This document shows, one piece after another, positions 12,067 to 27,380 of a stretch of DNA of 64,000 bases (position 1 is the first letter of the stretch; each line of letters begins with the position of its first letter). The stretch comes from Saururus chinensis (Eukaryota > Streptophyta > Magnoliopsida > Piperales > Saururaceae). Position numbers and translations under genes: made by a program. The notes beneath the pieces were generated by a model. That model saw only the letters and a program-made list of their open reading frames with translations. It ran no database searches and was not told where the DNA came from. The stretch covers positions 18,659,014 through 18,723,013 of the forward strand of contig CP141144.1 in NCBI GenBank assembly GCA_035235625.1, given 5' to 3'.

Positions 12067-12545
12067 TTATAGTGCCTAAACTTGGGAACAAAATAAGGCT
12101 CCGACTGCTAGCCGTGACTCCAATCAAATTCAAGAACGAAGGGTATGTGGCTTTAAACTCTAATTCTATGCTACGACTAGGTAGTACAATTTCGTAATTC
12201 TTTCATAAAAGATTATTTCAAAAAAGACATTATTAGAGATTAAATGAACGCTAAAATAATAGTGTACTATACACCTTTAAGAGATATTTCATTGTGATAT
12301 AGACTTTAAAACATAATTATTATTTGAATGACATTATGAATGATTTTGATCGAATTTGAAGGATAGTTATTCGGTATAAAGCTCAAAAACTAATATCAAT
12401 TTTGAATGATAGTTATTTGGTATAAAGCCCCATAGCTATTGGAGTTATGACTCCTAGGTACTGCCTATTATGACATATGGCACACCCATAAAATGAAATA
12501 TCATGTGAAGATCTATTTTATTATGATCTTGTTGTCCCACAAGCA

Positions 12546-13477
12546 CAGGTGTATATCATAACTCTGATAGTTTTTGGGCTTTATAGCAAATAACTTTCCT
12601 TCAAAACTGATAATAGTTTTTGGGTTTTATGTCAATTTTTAAATTCAAAAAATTATTTGTAACGGAATTCAAATAATAATAATATTTAATGTCATTATCA
12701 TAATGAAATCACTCTTAGAGGTGCATGAGGCCCTATTATTTTATCGTTCGTCTGACCCCTAATAATATTCTTTTTCAAAATAATCTCTTCTAAAAGAATT
12801 ATGAAATTGTACGGTCTAGTCGTAGCATAGAATTAGATTTTAAAGCTACATACACTCTTTCTTTAAATTTCTTTAGAAAAATGGGTAGCGGGCGGAGCCT
12901 CCCTTTATGATAGGACAAAATCTCCTTCCGACTCAAAAGGGGCTGGTAGAGCCTCTTATTTCCCCAGGTCGTTTCCCTCATCTAGAGTGACTAACTTGAA
13001 AAATGGACCCGTCCACGATGTAGAGTACCCTAGAATTAGTTTGGATTAGTTTTTAATACCAAAGGAGGGAAGAAAATGGGCATGGAGCAAATTGGAACCA
13101 CCCCCCATATTTATAAAAAAAAATGGCCCCATTGGATGCATGCTAGGATCGCATCTAATGGTCAGCCATGTAGCATGGCCAGGACATGTCATGGGCTGAC
13201 CTGTAGAGGCCACTAGATACACTTGCAGCCTTACTAGACAGTCTACTATCCTGCTACAACAGGTTTACCTAATAGAACATTAAATTTTTTTTTAAAAAAT
13301 TACGTTCTTGGGCTCACTCCATTCATCTCTTAAAGCTATACAAACAACCTTAAAGCTATTTCAAAAAAATTGAATCTAAAATAGTTCAAATTTAAGAAAA
13401 AATATGATTGGGCCCAAAACTTGCTTATGGGCCAAAAAAGTTGAATTTTCAAAACAAAAGAATTTTGGGGCGTTACA
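12546..13477 (-). repeat. LTR array unit U3 (reverse)
   Basis: Reads from GGGGCGTTACA at 13467-13477 leftwards as an LTR beginning TGTAACGCCCC. It aligns with U2 at 7640-7790 (both carry the GGGCCCATAAG...TTGGGCCCAAT block) and in parallel with U1 at 7130-7540. It stops near 12546, so its 3' portion is absent. No coding sequence. Confidence 0.6.
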
Positions 13478-13849
13478 ATATGTGATTGTGTCTTGCTATA
13501 ACTATCGTCTACTTATTTTCTCAAAGCATATATGCATAACTATATTCCTCTTTAGGACAACGCCTGCCACTAAGCACAAGAATATTTGTATAGCGCTTGT
13601 CAATGGAAAAGAGGACACAAGGTATAATCTATTTACATGTTTGCCAAATAGGTAAGGGATAATGGGTATTAAAGAACCTTTTTTTGTAATAATTTCATTT
13701 AGAAATTGCTAGATAAAATTGTCCACTTATTTACCTATCAAATAAATTTAATCATGCTATTTAACTTCTTGCCTGTACTTCAAGGACAGTAGAACGGTAA
13801 AACACATACTCTTGGTAGGCCTACTTGAAAGTGGTATTGAAATATCTTA
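13478..13849. other. Intergenic, no gene recognised
   Basis: AT-rich DNA immediately right of the LTR array. The open frame at 13404-13655 starts inside the LTR and has no motif. It may be the continuation of the sequence broken at 6117. Confidence 0.4.
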
Positions 13850-14201
13850 GATCATCTCCAACCAAATATATCAAATAGAGTCTTCCTCGATAAAATTTAA
13901 TATTGACTAATATAATAATATGACTGGAAATTTAGGGGACACACTATCACAACTTTAATTAATATTTATAAATTATTTCTATCTCACACTAAATAAAAAA
14001 AGGCATCGTATTATCATTTTGAGAAATTAGTAATGAAAGATTATAAAAATGTAATCAAAAGTATAAAAGGCATACACATTTTTTAGATATTATTTATAGC
14101 GTCTCAAAGAGGTTTTGTGATATTGACATAGGATATGGTATACTGGGTTGGAGTTGGGCTACCTACGTAGTCACATTTGACGTCTCACATTTGGAGATGC
14201 T
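13850..14201. mobile_element. PIF/Harbinger-like MITE (tentative)
   Basis: The ends read GATCATCTCCAACC (left) and, reverse-complemented, GAGCATCTCCAAAT (right), forming a terminal inverted repeat. Flanking trinucleotides are TTA on the left and TTG on the right, close to the TTA/TAA target duplication of Harbinger-type elements. About 350 bp, AT-rich, non-coding. The class is inferred from ends and size only. Confidence 0.5.
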
Positions 14202-14605
14202 CTTGGTGTATATTAGACACATGAAAATGCAAGTCATGTATTTTATGTGTGGGTGTGTATTTTATGTTTAAAGATCAGTATCTCCCGATTTCCCTATGTC
14301 AGACCATGGGGCCGTCGTATGATTTTAGACACTTAAACATCAAGCCAGCACTGCACCACTTAGAATATTTATGGTTTACAAAGATCAGTCTAGTTTGTTC
14401 TTAGTGCAACACTGAGTCATGGTTGTAATTATATTAGGCAATAGGCCTCAAGAACAACAAAAGTATATTGTAAAAATTGAGAGTACCATATGTTACCACC
14501 CATCATCACACACGCAAGATGAGTCAGTCCCATGAACAGTGGCCAAGCTTGGAGCCTATGCATCATGTAATCATTTTAGTCGTTCCAATCAGCAAGTGCA
14601 AACCA
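14202..14605. other. Intergenic, nothing recognised
   Basis: No coding potential, RNA gene or transposon end seen. Confidence 0.5.
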
Positions 14606-14835
14606 AGAGGGTATTCCTGGATGGTTAAGACTATGCTTCAAGAAGATTAGGTCCTGAGTTTGAAACCCCAGCCTTTGGCCGCCTATACGGAACTATTTCT
14701 AATTTACGTGGAGGATATGATGTGTGAGTTTTATACGTACCCGAGGGAATACCTTGCGGGATAGAGTGCTGGTTGCCCTACCCCTTCTAAATTAGGGCTC
14801 GTTTATACACAGTAAAATAAAAAATAAAAAAAATT
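14606..14835 (+). mobile_element. tRNA-derived SINE
   Basis: The 5' part carries an A-box-like ATGGTTAAGACTATG (near 14619) and a B-box-like GAGTTTGAAACCCC (near 14656), the internal RNA polymerase III promoter of tRNA-derived SINEs. The body (CGTGGAGGATATGATGTGTG, then TACGTACCCGAGGGAATACC) resembles widespread plant Au-like SINEs as I know them. The 3' end is A-rich (about 14812-14833). A possible imperfect target repeat is GCAAGTGC (14590) against GCTAAGTGC (14836). Confidence 0.65.
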
Positions 14836-15122
14836 GCTAAGTGCGGGCGGCTTTATCATTTTGCTTTGATTTATTTATTTAATTGCAATTAAATGCCATA
14901 TTGGTATACACGAAAAAAAATCTGTCATGAGTCACCAAAATGATAAGACACATTAAGCCTCGGGTTTGATTAATTAAAGTGAACATTATCCAGATCCAAT
15001 TATTATTTTCATAATGCCATGGCACCTAATTCCATGGCGTACTTCAAAGGTCCACACAGAACTTGGGGTAAAAAACATACACAAGTACATGACCATCGCA
15101 TGTGACAAAAGGGGGCTTCGAC
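14836..15122. other. 3' flank of aldo-keto reductase copy 2
   Basis: Downstream of the minus-strand gene's stop codon. AT-rich, and probably holds its 3' UTR and polyadenylation signals. No other feature seen. Confidence 0.5.
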
Positions 15123-18533
<3,411 letters not shown>

Positions 18534-18723
18534 TTGTTTCAGCTGTAGAAACAGAGCGAGCTGCTGCCAAGTGCTAAATGGGAAGAAGAGGAGGGAATGG
18601 GGTAGGTGGGGTTGGGTGCTGGGTGAAGACTCCGGGGGGGAAGACGAAGGCTGTTGAGGTGACCCGTCGGGCTGGGAATTGTCCACTAATGTATTTTCGA
18701 TTAGTGCACATACGACAATGTTT

Positions 18724-18935
18724 GAGGGCGAAGTCCAATAAATTAAGATAAATTTTTGAGGATTTTATTATAATAGTTCATAGGATATAACGTATTACAC
18801 ATCTTGTTTTCATGTAATTCACAAAATCGCCTTTGTCCACTTATAAACCTCCACAAGTGTAGATTAAATTATCTAAAATACCTTATTTTTATTTTCTTAT
18901 CTATAACTCAGTAATTCTCATTTCTTCGAGCATAT
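18724..18935. repeat. Left arm of a ~210-bp inverted repeat
   Basis: Reverse complement of about 27600-27811, with conserved landmarks such as GAGGTTTATA...ATGTATTA...TATCCTA on the complementary strand. The arms enclose the G1 gypsy element. The outer edge GAGGGCGA aligns with TCTCCCTC at 27804-27811. Confidence 0.65.
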
Positions 18936-18942
18936 TGCAAGT

Positions 18943-19408
18943 CCATTTGAAAGAGTCCTATATTGAAAGCAAAAGCTCATTCTTATTAAGCTCACCATGG
19001 GTTCGTTCAAGCTACATATTATTGTTAAGTTCCTAAAGTTTTAAATTAAGATTCTTCATTATTTTTTACCACATTTGGAAGTTGTTCTTTTGTTTTTAAT
19101 GCTCCTAGAAAGTAGTTTAGCATTTAATATACCTTGTTTGACTTCATGTATGAATTTTGAGTCTATATAATGGCCTCTATGAAATGAATTAGAAGTTTTT
19201 GGCTTTGTTTCCCTTTAAATTACTATTTTTCTTGGTTAACTTGTAGCTCTCGTGAGAGTAAGCTTCAAATGCCCTTAAACTATTGATTTCTTTTAAATCT
19301 CTAGCCTTTGGAGGTCTATGCTGGTTTTGGATATGAGTCCTCTTATTTGGATTATGTTTAGAGTTCTCTTGCCTTTGGTTCACCTCTTTTCTTGGTATGT
19401 TTGCATCA
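18943..19408 (+). repeat. G1 5' LTR (5'-truncated)
   Basis: Matches the 3' LTR from 26947 to 27380, from TATTGCAAGTCCA to TTTGCATCA. Many substitutions and small indels separate the two, indicating an old insertion. Confidence 0.75.
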
Positions 19409-19410
19409 TT

Positions 19411-19422
19411 TGGAATCAAAGC
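19411..19422 (+). promoter_or_regulatory. G1 primer-binding site
   Basis: TGGAATCAAAGC, two bases after the LTR end, close to the initiator-Met tRNA complement TGGTATCAGAGC used by many plant LTR elements. Two mismatches. Confidence 0.65.
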
Positions 19423-19559
19423 ATGAGTTCTACCTCATTAATCTAGAGATGCTACCCAAAAAAGACCAAAAGTGAACAATGATAATATCCATAAAGAGAT
19501 AGCCGAGTGGTGTAGAGTTATAAAATATCTTTCCTGATAGTTATCTTAACATTCTACTC

Positions 19560-20515
19560 ATCAAAATGATGGAGAAAATGAGGTTGATGAAAATCATTTT
19601 CATAATATGGATACAAGGAGGAGGATGCATGGCCAAGAAGAGGAGTTTCAACCATAGCGTCCTCAAAATCATAGATGGGAATCTATTGTCAAAATTGATG
19701 TTCCAGAGTTTAAAGGTGGACAATCTGCTGAAGAGTTTATCAATAAGTTATTTGTTGTGGGAGAAGTTCTTGATTTCAAAGAAGGTCCAAAAAATAATAA
19801 GGTTTCCGTTGTTGCTACATGACTGAGGAGTTGTGCTACAGCATGGTGGCAACAATTAAAGGTTACTCATCAAAGGCAAGGCAAGAGAAGTATTACTAGT
19901 TGGGAGGTCATGAAGAGAAACATGAGTGAAACATTTTTGCCCTTCAATTACAAGTGAGTAATGAATCAAAGACTCCAAAATTTAAAGTAGGGATAATGAA
20001 CAATTGATGAATATATTTAAGATTTCTACAATTTGGTTGCTTGTTGTGAGCTTGTTGATGCACCTAATGAACTTGTTGATTGCTATGTTGGTGGTCTTCA
20101 TCAAAATTTCCAAGACACTTTTAATATATTTGATTTTCTTATGCATATCAAAGAGTTTTGCAACTAGAGAAGCAATAGGTCTGTTCTAAGGCTAGTTTTG
20201 GTGCTAATTCAGTACCTAAATCCACACAGGCACCAAAATCTGTCCCTTCCACAAATCAATCAACTCATCAGTTGCAAAAGATGGGAAACAAATATGAAAT
20301 ATGTTGTTTAAAGTGTAATGAATTGGGCTATAAATCTAATAATTGTCCTTGCAATTCTGGATGCATGAGAAAGCAATTGCTAATTGAAGAAAATGAAGAT
20401 GGAGTCAACTTTGACACCCCACCAATATTTGATGTTGAGAATGAAGCAAAAATGAAGGAAGAATTGCATGGTGATGACGGAGAATTGCTAGTCATTCAAA
20501 AAACTTTCTAAATAC
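19560..20515 (+). pseudogene. G1 gag remnant
   Basis: Fragments of retrotransposon gag (capsid). A conserved block near 19685-19950 reads KIDVPEFKGG..., then ATAWWQQL and FLPFNYK, broken by TGA at 19820-19822, where an Arg codon is expected. Near 20305 there is a zinc-knuckle-like CLKCNELGYKSNNC in which Tyr replaces the usual His. Several stops and shifts follow. Non-functional. Confidence 0.75.
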
Positions 20516-21269
20516 CACTAGGTGAGTCTATAGAAGATTGGTTGCGTCACAACATGTTTAGAACTACTTGTACCATTGGAGGAAAGGTTTGTTCACTACT
20601 TATAGATAGTGGAAGTTGTGAGAATGTTGTTTCGGAAGAGGTTGTGACAAAGTTGGACATGCCAACAGAATCACATCCCCGACCATACAAACTTACATAG
20701 TTTAGAAAAGACAATGAGGTAAATCTCCAAACATTGCCTTGTTTCGTTTTCAATTGGAAAGAGATATAAGGACTCTTTGGGGTGTGATGTTTCCCCTATA
20801 GATGCATGTCACTTGTTGTTAGGTAGAGTCTTGCAGTATGATAAAACTATTGTGAATGATGTTCATTGTAATATTTATAGTTTTATGTTGAAAAAAAGTG
20901 AAATTCACCTTATTTCCCTCAAAAGAATTTGAACAAGAATCCAAACTTTATAATTCCATATTTTTATCTTTTGTCCAATTCAAAAAATTTATGAAGGAAG
21001 AAGGAGTTGTGTGTGCTTGTCTCTAAATAGGAACATAAAGGGCAAGTAATACTTGATTCTGTTAGGCCTCTTATTGAAGAATTCTCAGATATTTTCCTTG
21101 AAGAATTACCATCTAATTTACCTCCACTAAGGAACATTCAATACCAAATTGATCTAGTGCCTAGTGCTAGCCATCCTAATAGGCTATACTATTGTATGAA
21201 TCCTAAAGAGCATGAAGAATTGAATCGATAAATTACTAAACTCTTGGAGAAGGGTTATATAAAAAAAAA
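20516..21269 (+). pseudogene. G1 protease and RT-start remnant
   Basis: Contains a retroviral-type aspartic protease motif, LIDSGSCENVV, near 20600. Downstream there are fragments of the linker and the beginning of reverse transcriptase. Frame is lost repeatedly. Confidence 0.65.
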
Positions 21270-22016
21270 TTGAGTCCATGTGGTGTCCCAACACTTTTAG
21301 CATCAAAGAAGGATGGTATATGGAGAATGTGTATAGACAGTCGTGCCATTAACAAAATAACAATGTACATATTTTCAATTCCAAGGCTAGATGATATGTT
21401 AGATAAGTTGGCTAGAGAAACTATTTTCTCAAAGCTTGATCTTAAGTATAGCTACCACCAAATCAGAATGATGGCAAGAGATGAATGGAAAACTACATTC
21501 GAGGCACGTGAAGGCTTATATGAATGGCTTATTGTGCCATTTGGGTTGTCAAATGCACCTAGCACATTCATGCTGGTGATGAACCATGTACTAAAGCCCC
21601 TCATTAGGCAAAGTGTCATGGTTTATTTTGATGATATCTTGATCTATAGTGCTAACTTTGTATTATATTTGCAACATCTTCATGAAGTACTAATTACTTT
21701 ACAAAGGGAAACACTAGTTACCCAATTGAAGAAGTGTGATTTTATGACTCCACAAGTCCTATTTTTGGGATTCATTATTATAGGAGATGGAATCAAGGAA
21801 GATGATCACAAAGTACGAACCCTTGTTAAATGGCCCCACCCCACTACAATTTCTAAAGTCATGTCTTTTCATGTGATTTGTTCATCATTTTAGCACAATT
21901 GTGGCCCCGATTACTAAGTACTTAAAGAAGAAAAATCTAGAATGGACCCCTAAAGCTGAGATGAGCTTCCTTAAGATCAAGGCAAGATTGTCAACCGCAC
22001 CTATACTTGCATTACC
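21270..22016 (+). pseudogene. G1 reverse transcriptase and start of RNase H
   Basis: The best-preserved part of G1. The open stretch 21270-21893 carries [13 protein letters not shown], the [10 protein letters not shown] block and the catalytic [12 protein letters not shown], then a frameshift near 21894. It continues with the RNase H beginning (PITKYLKKK...) until the solo LTR insertion after ATTACC at 22016. Confidence 0.85.
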
Positions 22017-25000
22017 TGTCACGCCCCGGCGATGCCCGACCCGAGCCGAACCCGGTCCAAGGACCGGTCAAGTGCGCGGGGGCGACGAAGGAGAAATTGA
22101 GAAACGATTTAGCGAAAGACTTAACCCTAACCACGGGTGATTAACAGAATTATGGAGTACGCACAATTCTTTGAGCAAGAGTAAATAAAAGGAAAGAAAT
22201 AGAGTTGCTTATCACAAAGTAAACAACTAATCTCAAACCCATATGCTTTGTTAACTAAAGCCTACACCGGCTCAAAATAAGTCTTAAGCAAACACAATTT
22301 CAAAATGTGACATAAATCCAAAACAAAGAACCCTACACAAAGGTTCTAAACATAAGCATAAAACCAAAGGAACTAAGTCACACAACGATCTCCATGATCA
22401 CATCCATGCCATCTCCGACCTTTCCTCAAAGAGGAGATCCTGTCCGTATGCGTGTCGCACCACGCAACCCCAAAACAAAACACAAGAAAGAGGGGTGAGT
22501 TTAACAAACTCAGCAATGGTTTTTAATATCACTATCAACATCGAAAATACGACAGCATAGCAATATAATCATTCAGATCAAAGATTTACACGGTGCATCA
22601 TTTTCTGATCATAACATCCTGCATGAAATGTATCTCTAATACACATACTCAATCATGCGTCGACAACCATATCAATCCTACATGAGATGTATCTCTAACA
22701 TACATATTCCCTCATGCATCACATCATAACAACCTGCATAAAATGTATCTCTAACATACATATCCAATCATGTGTCACATTCTCATTTATCATGCATGTA
22801 TAAGTGTCACACACCCACCAGTCCAACATACAAGTCCATATACATAGAGAATAAACCTGCTCTTTAAGGTCGGAGCCCTCGAGCAAACACTTATCAAATA
22901 GACATGCTCCTTAAGGCCAAAGCCTTCGAGCAACCACTTATCAAATAGACATGCTCCTCAAGGCCAACGCCTATGACCAACTCCTGCCCATCAAGTCTAA
23001 ACTCCCAGGCAACCCTGCATGTCAAGACCCAAGTCCCAAGCAACAACACCTAGTAAGCCAGTGAACTTAGACAAACCAGCTGGATTCTCAGGGTCCAGCA
23101 AATCATAAACAATCTCAATCCGCAAGACAAGTACACAACTCATCCCTACTTAACTCCTCTCAACTAGACTCAACCCGGGGAGTGTACTTGTTCCACACAG
23201 GAACTCAAATCAAAACATGTCCTTTCGGACCAATCAACTTACGATTAATCTACAACCGATCAATCCGGCACACAATTTCACCACATTGCATCCAATCGGT
23301 TAAATTCGATTAACATCGATGAAGCCTCAATTGGAAATTCATTTTCATAATGCATGCAACATGGTACATACGTGGGCAAAACATACACGAATCCTAATTC
23401 ATGATAAGTGCTCTCATCAGCCCCTAATGCATCATTCATAATCACAATATCAAGCTTCAACATCACTATTTAACCCCCACATGTGTGTGTGTAACTAACT
23501 AGTAGAAGTATTTCACACAATGCATGTCATCATGCTTGAAATTAAACTCACTACCACACTACACATGAGAATTACCATCTAAACATGAATTCCAGCGAAA
23601 ATCATAGGAGAAGAGTCATTGAAATCATAACTCAAATGAAAACTCAACCACAAGGGCTAAACACATATAAGATCATTCATTTCATTCTTGAGTCATGACA
23701 TTCACCAACATCCACACATCAACTAACCATATTCTATCATGACAAATCAGTCCAATAATAGATTGTAATTCTACTGAAAATATACTTAACCATGAGGAAT
23801 CAACCATTCACAATTTCAAGATGATAATTCCAACATCATGCCACAAACCATAAGTCATTCCGCAACCTCTAAGCATATATCTTAACTCCATAACTTCAAT
23901 AGCATGCCCTTTTAGTAGCATAATATAGCTTAAAACACTCCACATTCATATAAAATTGGCAAGCTAAAGTTGAATCATCGAAATAAACATCATGCATAAG
24001 AACACAATTCTGCTGTGTAGCCGTTCGAACGCCCTTCAAGCCGTTCGATCGGTTAAACGTAAAAATTTGAAATTCACAGTTTGGCCGTTCGAACGCCTAG
24101 CAGGCCGTTCGATCGGTTGAACTGAAAAACTGTCATTCCGACAGTGTTGCCGTTTGAACACCTAGAAGGTCGTTTGAACGCCAATAAGGCAGAACTGGTC
24201 ATCTTCTTTCTTTCGCAAATCCAAACCGAAACACCATTGATAATACTTCAAATCCACATCTAACACCCCAATTATCATCAAAAGTCCTTCATGAGTTCCA
24301 AAATATCAAACCATATCATAATAATGCAAAACCCTAAGAAATCAGGATTAAATACTTCCATTTTCTAATCATGTCATTAACACACCAAATCAAGTAACTC
24401 CATTCGAAATAAGCCAAAAATCAAGAATTTTACCATGGATAAACTGAGATTTCGAAGACCCATTACCTTAGCACTTGATTAAGCTCGGTTTTGAGAGTCA
24501 CCCTTCTTGAAAACCTTACAAACACATTGAGTTTGAATTAAACTCCATTCAAAATCGATTTACCAAAGAAATCCCTAATTAAAACTTAGATCTAGGGTTT
24601 GTTAAACATAAAAATCAAAATTTGAACACTAGGGTTTGTAGTAAAACACAAATCAGTAGCTTTTGAGGTCTAAAAATGAATTAAAACAAGGGAAAATAGT
24701 AGATTTGGAAGAGATTAAGAAGAAAACTAGGGTTTAGTACTTGATTAGAGTAGGCTTACCTTAATCGGCTTCTAATCCGGGCCTAAGTGGGGATTAGGCC
24801 AGACCTCCTTCCTTAGCCTATTCCCAAAAATGGAAATGGCTTAGGTTTGCCCTTTTATAGTAAGGGTTGGGGTATGCATGGGTAAGTTATGGGGTGTAAA
24901 TAGGAAAAGTAGGCTAAAAGTGGGTATTATGCAAATTTAAGCACTAACTAAGCCTAATAAAATTTTGAAAATTTTTGTATGACCTTAGATAGATGTCTAG

Positions 25001-25279
25001 GTTCATTTGACATAAAAATCAAAATTTCGTCGGTGGGGCCCAAAGGGTCCTACCAAAACCCTAATTTTCAGAAAAATAGTAAAAATTCAAAAAAATCCCA
25101 AAAATTCACATCTATTTCAAAATCACTTAAAACTACTAATCTTTAAATTAATTTTAGTTAAAACCATCATAAACACCACTTATTCACAAAATCCTCGAAT
25201 AAATCAGAAAACATGTTAACCTCATGATAACCGACAATTAAAGAAAACCAAAAACCGATTTAAGATCAGGGATCTTACA
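22017..25279 (-). mobile_element. 3.3-kb solo LTR (copy B) with perfect TTACC duplication
   Basis: Sister of 8436-11846 in the opposite orientation. On the plus strand it starts TGTCACGCCCCGGCG and ends GGGATCTTACA, flanked by TTACC at 22012-22016 and 25280-25284. It splits the G1 RNase H between ALP and DFEKLFEV, proving later insertion. The internal repeat array at 22610-22800 is shorter than in copy A. No coding region belonging to the element remains. Confidence 0.88.
24018..24180. repeat. Three palindromic motifs in solo LTR B
   Basis: Counterparts of 9535-9710 on the other strand: for example GCCGTTCGAACGCC then a short spacer and GCCGTTCGATCGG, repeated three times, the last copy more decayed. 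Confidence 0.7.
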
Positions 25280-25284
25280 TTACC

Positions 25285-25686
25285 AGACTTTGAGAAGTTG
25301 TTTGAAGTTGGTTGTTATGCTTCTAAAGTTGGCATTGGGGTTGTTCTTAGCCAAGAAGGTATTTCACTTATGATATGGAGTTTTATGCCATTATTCACAC
25401 TTTATGGCATTGGAGGCACTATCAGATTCAATGAGATTTTGTCTTATAATTTGATCATCAAGCATTGAAGTATGTTCATAGTCAACTAAAACTCAATGCT
25501 AGACATGCTAAAGGGATTGCTTACTTGCAAGAGTTTGCCTTTACTCTTAAGCACAAATTTGGAGTGCAGAATAGAGTTGCAAATGCATTAAGCTGCAAAG
25601 GAGTTTTATTTACTCAGATGCAAGCTAAAGTGATCGAGTTTGATTCTTTTAAGGATTTATATGCTAATGATGCATACTTTTATTAG
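25285..25686 (+). pseudogene. G1 RNase H remnant
   Basis: Continues directly from 22016 once the solo LTR is ignored: DFEKLFEV...VGIGVVLSQEG, then a damaged stretch. The open piece 25465-25686 includes KFGVQNRVANALS, the RNase H terminus. Confidence 0.75.
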
Positions 25687-26872
25687 GTCATTGAAGAATT
25701 GAAGGATAATGTATCGTCTAACTACTTTCTATAAGATGGTTTTCTTTTCAAAGGAAATCTCTTGTGTGTCCCAAATTGCTCACTTTGTCCAAAAATAATT
25801 TGAGAACTACATGATGGACACTTTGGAAGGACTAAAACTTATGAGTTAATTGCTAAAGATTATTTTTAGCCCTTTGTGAGAAAGGAGATCAACCACTATG
25901 TGGACGTTGTCATGTGCATCTCGAGTTTCTAAGGGAACTTCATCAAATGTTGGTCTTTACATGTCATTACCAATTTCTGAAGCCCTAGATAGATATGAGC
26001 ATAGACTATGTCATAGGTCTTCCTCGAACTAAAAAAGTCATGGACAATGTTTATGTGGTTGTGGTTCATTTCTCCCAAATGGTTCACTTTATTCCTTGCC
26101 TAGAAGACCATGTATGCTTCTAACATTGCAAGTTTGTACTTTGGGGAAGTAGCTCATCATCATAGTGTCCCCAAGAATATAAGTTCAAACTGTGGTAGCA
26201 AGTGTGTTAGTCACTTATGGAGAAACTTATGGAGATTGTTTGATACAATGCTTAAATTACCCTCAAGGCATATGGCCAAATTGAAGTTGTTAATAGGAGC
26301 CTTAGCAATTTGTTGCAATGTTTAGTGGGGAACAATCAAAGATAGTGGGACCTTGCACTTGCTCAAGCTTAATTTGCTTATAACAGGTCAACGAATCATT
26401 TCATTGGTTTTAGTCTATTTGAAATTGTTTATGGCTTCAATCCAAGAACTGCTTTGGACCTAGCTCCCTTAACCAATTTGAAGAGGGACGATAAAAAGGT
26501 AGAGGAAATTGTATCTAACATTCAAAAGATTCATGCAATAATGAAAGAAAACTTAGCAACGACAACAAAGGCTTATAAAGCTCATGCAGATCAAAACCAA
26601 AGGAGACTTGTTTTTAATGAAGGCGATTATGTGTGGGTTGTTCTAACCAAAGACATATTTCTACCAGGGAAGTACAATAAGCTTAGTCCTTGTAAGTTTG
26701 GCCATTGTGAAATTTTTTAGAAAAATAATGACAATGCTTATAGGTTGAAACTTCCCAGCCATGTGCAAACTCATGATGTGTTCAATGTTAAGCATGTTGC
26801 ACCATTCTATGCTGATAATTCAAATGAAGACATTGGAAACTCGAGGACAAGTTTTCAACTACTAGGGGAGGA
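25687..26872 (+). pseudogene. G1 integrase remnant and 3' end of pol
   Basis: Degenerate integrase with pieces in several frames, including SPFEIV-like and PRTALDLAPL pieces. The C-terminal part at 26454-26720 reads LTNLKRDDKKVEEI... The final block has YRLKLPSHVQTHDVFNVKHV near 26740. It ends just before a purine tract, AGGGGAGGA (26864-26872). Confidence 0.75.
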
Positions 26873-27380
26873 TGATGTAGATTAGCTAGCTTATCAATAC
26901 ATAAACAAATTGGAGGCATCTAAGGAACACAAGGTCCAACCCAAGCCTATTGCAAGTCCACTTAGAAGGAGTCCAAGATTGAAAGCAAAAGCCCATACTA
27001 AGACAGCCCACCATGGGTTTGTTCATGCTGTAAATGATTGTTGAGTTTCCAAAGTTCTAAATTAAGGTCATTTGTCATTTTCCACAGTATTGGGAAGTTG
27101 TTATTTTGTTTTAAATTACCCTAGAAAGTGATTTAGCCTTTATAAAGGCCCATGTGAAATGAAGTAGAAGTTTTGGGCTTTATTTCCCTTAAAATTACTC
27201 TTTCCTAGCTAACTCATCACTCTTGCAAGAGCAAGCTTCAAATGCCCTTAAGCTATTAATTTCTTTCAAATCTCTAGCCTTTATAAGTCTATGTTGATTC
27301 TAGATATTAGTCATCTTATTTGAACACCGTTCAGAGTTCACTTGCCCTTGGTTCACCTTTTTCTTGGTGGGTTTGCATCA
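26873..27380 (+). repeat. G1 3' LTR
   Basis: Starts TGATGTAG after the purine tract and ends TTTGCATCA. About 508 bp. Its first ~75 bases have no partner in the 5' LTR. Confidence 0.7.

Larger units (their letters stand above)
7609..12545 (+). repeat. LTR array unit U2 (forward), split by a solo LTR
   Basis: Starts TGTAATGCCGCAAAATTTTC at 7609, matching the reverse complement of U3's outer end (TGTAACGCCCCAAAATTC at 13477). The unit runs 7609-8435, is interrupted by the 3411-bp solo LTR at 8436-11846 plus its TTTAT duplication, and resumes at 11852 to about 12545. Sequence across the insertion point (GGCTTTTAT then TTGTCGTTTTCAGG) matches the continuous stretch in U1 (7140-7260, reverse). 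The 3' end of the LTR is missing; it meets U3 head-on near 12545. Confidence 0.6.
18943..27380 (+). mobile_element. Ty3/gypsy element G1, decayed and split
   Basis: Order: truncated 5' LTR, primer-binding site, gag, protease, RT, RNase H, integrase, purine tract, 3' LTR. That order (integrase after RNase H) defines Ty3/gypsy. Internal sequence is interrupted at 22017 by a solo LTR with TTACC duplicated. The coding region carries many stops and frameshifts, so it is inactive. The 5' LTR lacks about its first 70 bases, where it abuts the inverted repeat. It is clearly older than G2 and than solo LTR B. Confidence 0.85.

Noticed and set aside
11684..12079. 131-codon open frame
   Set aside because: Starts inside solo LTR A and continues across its end into a tandem repeat of another LTR; cannot be an ancestral gene.
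14606..14700. tRNA gene
   Set aside because: A-box and B-box-like sequences are present, but there is no cloverleaf acceptor stem; the body and A-rich tail fit a SINE.
18534..18686. In-frame Ser/Pro-rich N-terminal extension of aldo-keto reductase copy 2, possibly a plastid transit peptide
   Set aside because: Copy 1 has an in-frame stop at the matching place, and the family normally starts at the MATQ/MAAQ methionine; most likely 5' UTR that happens to be open.
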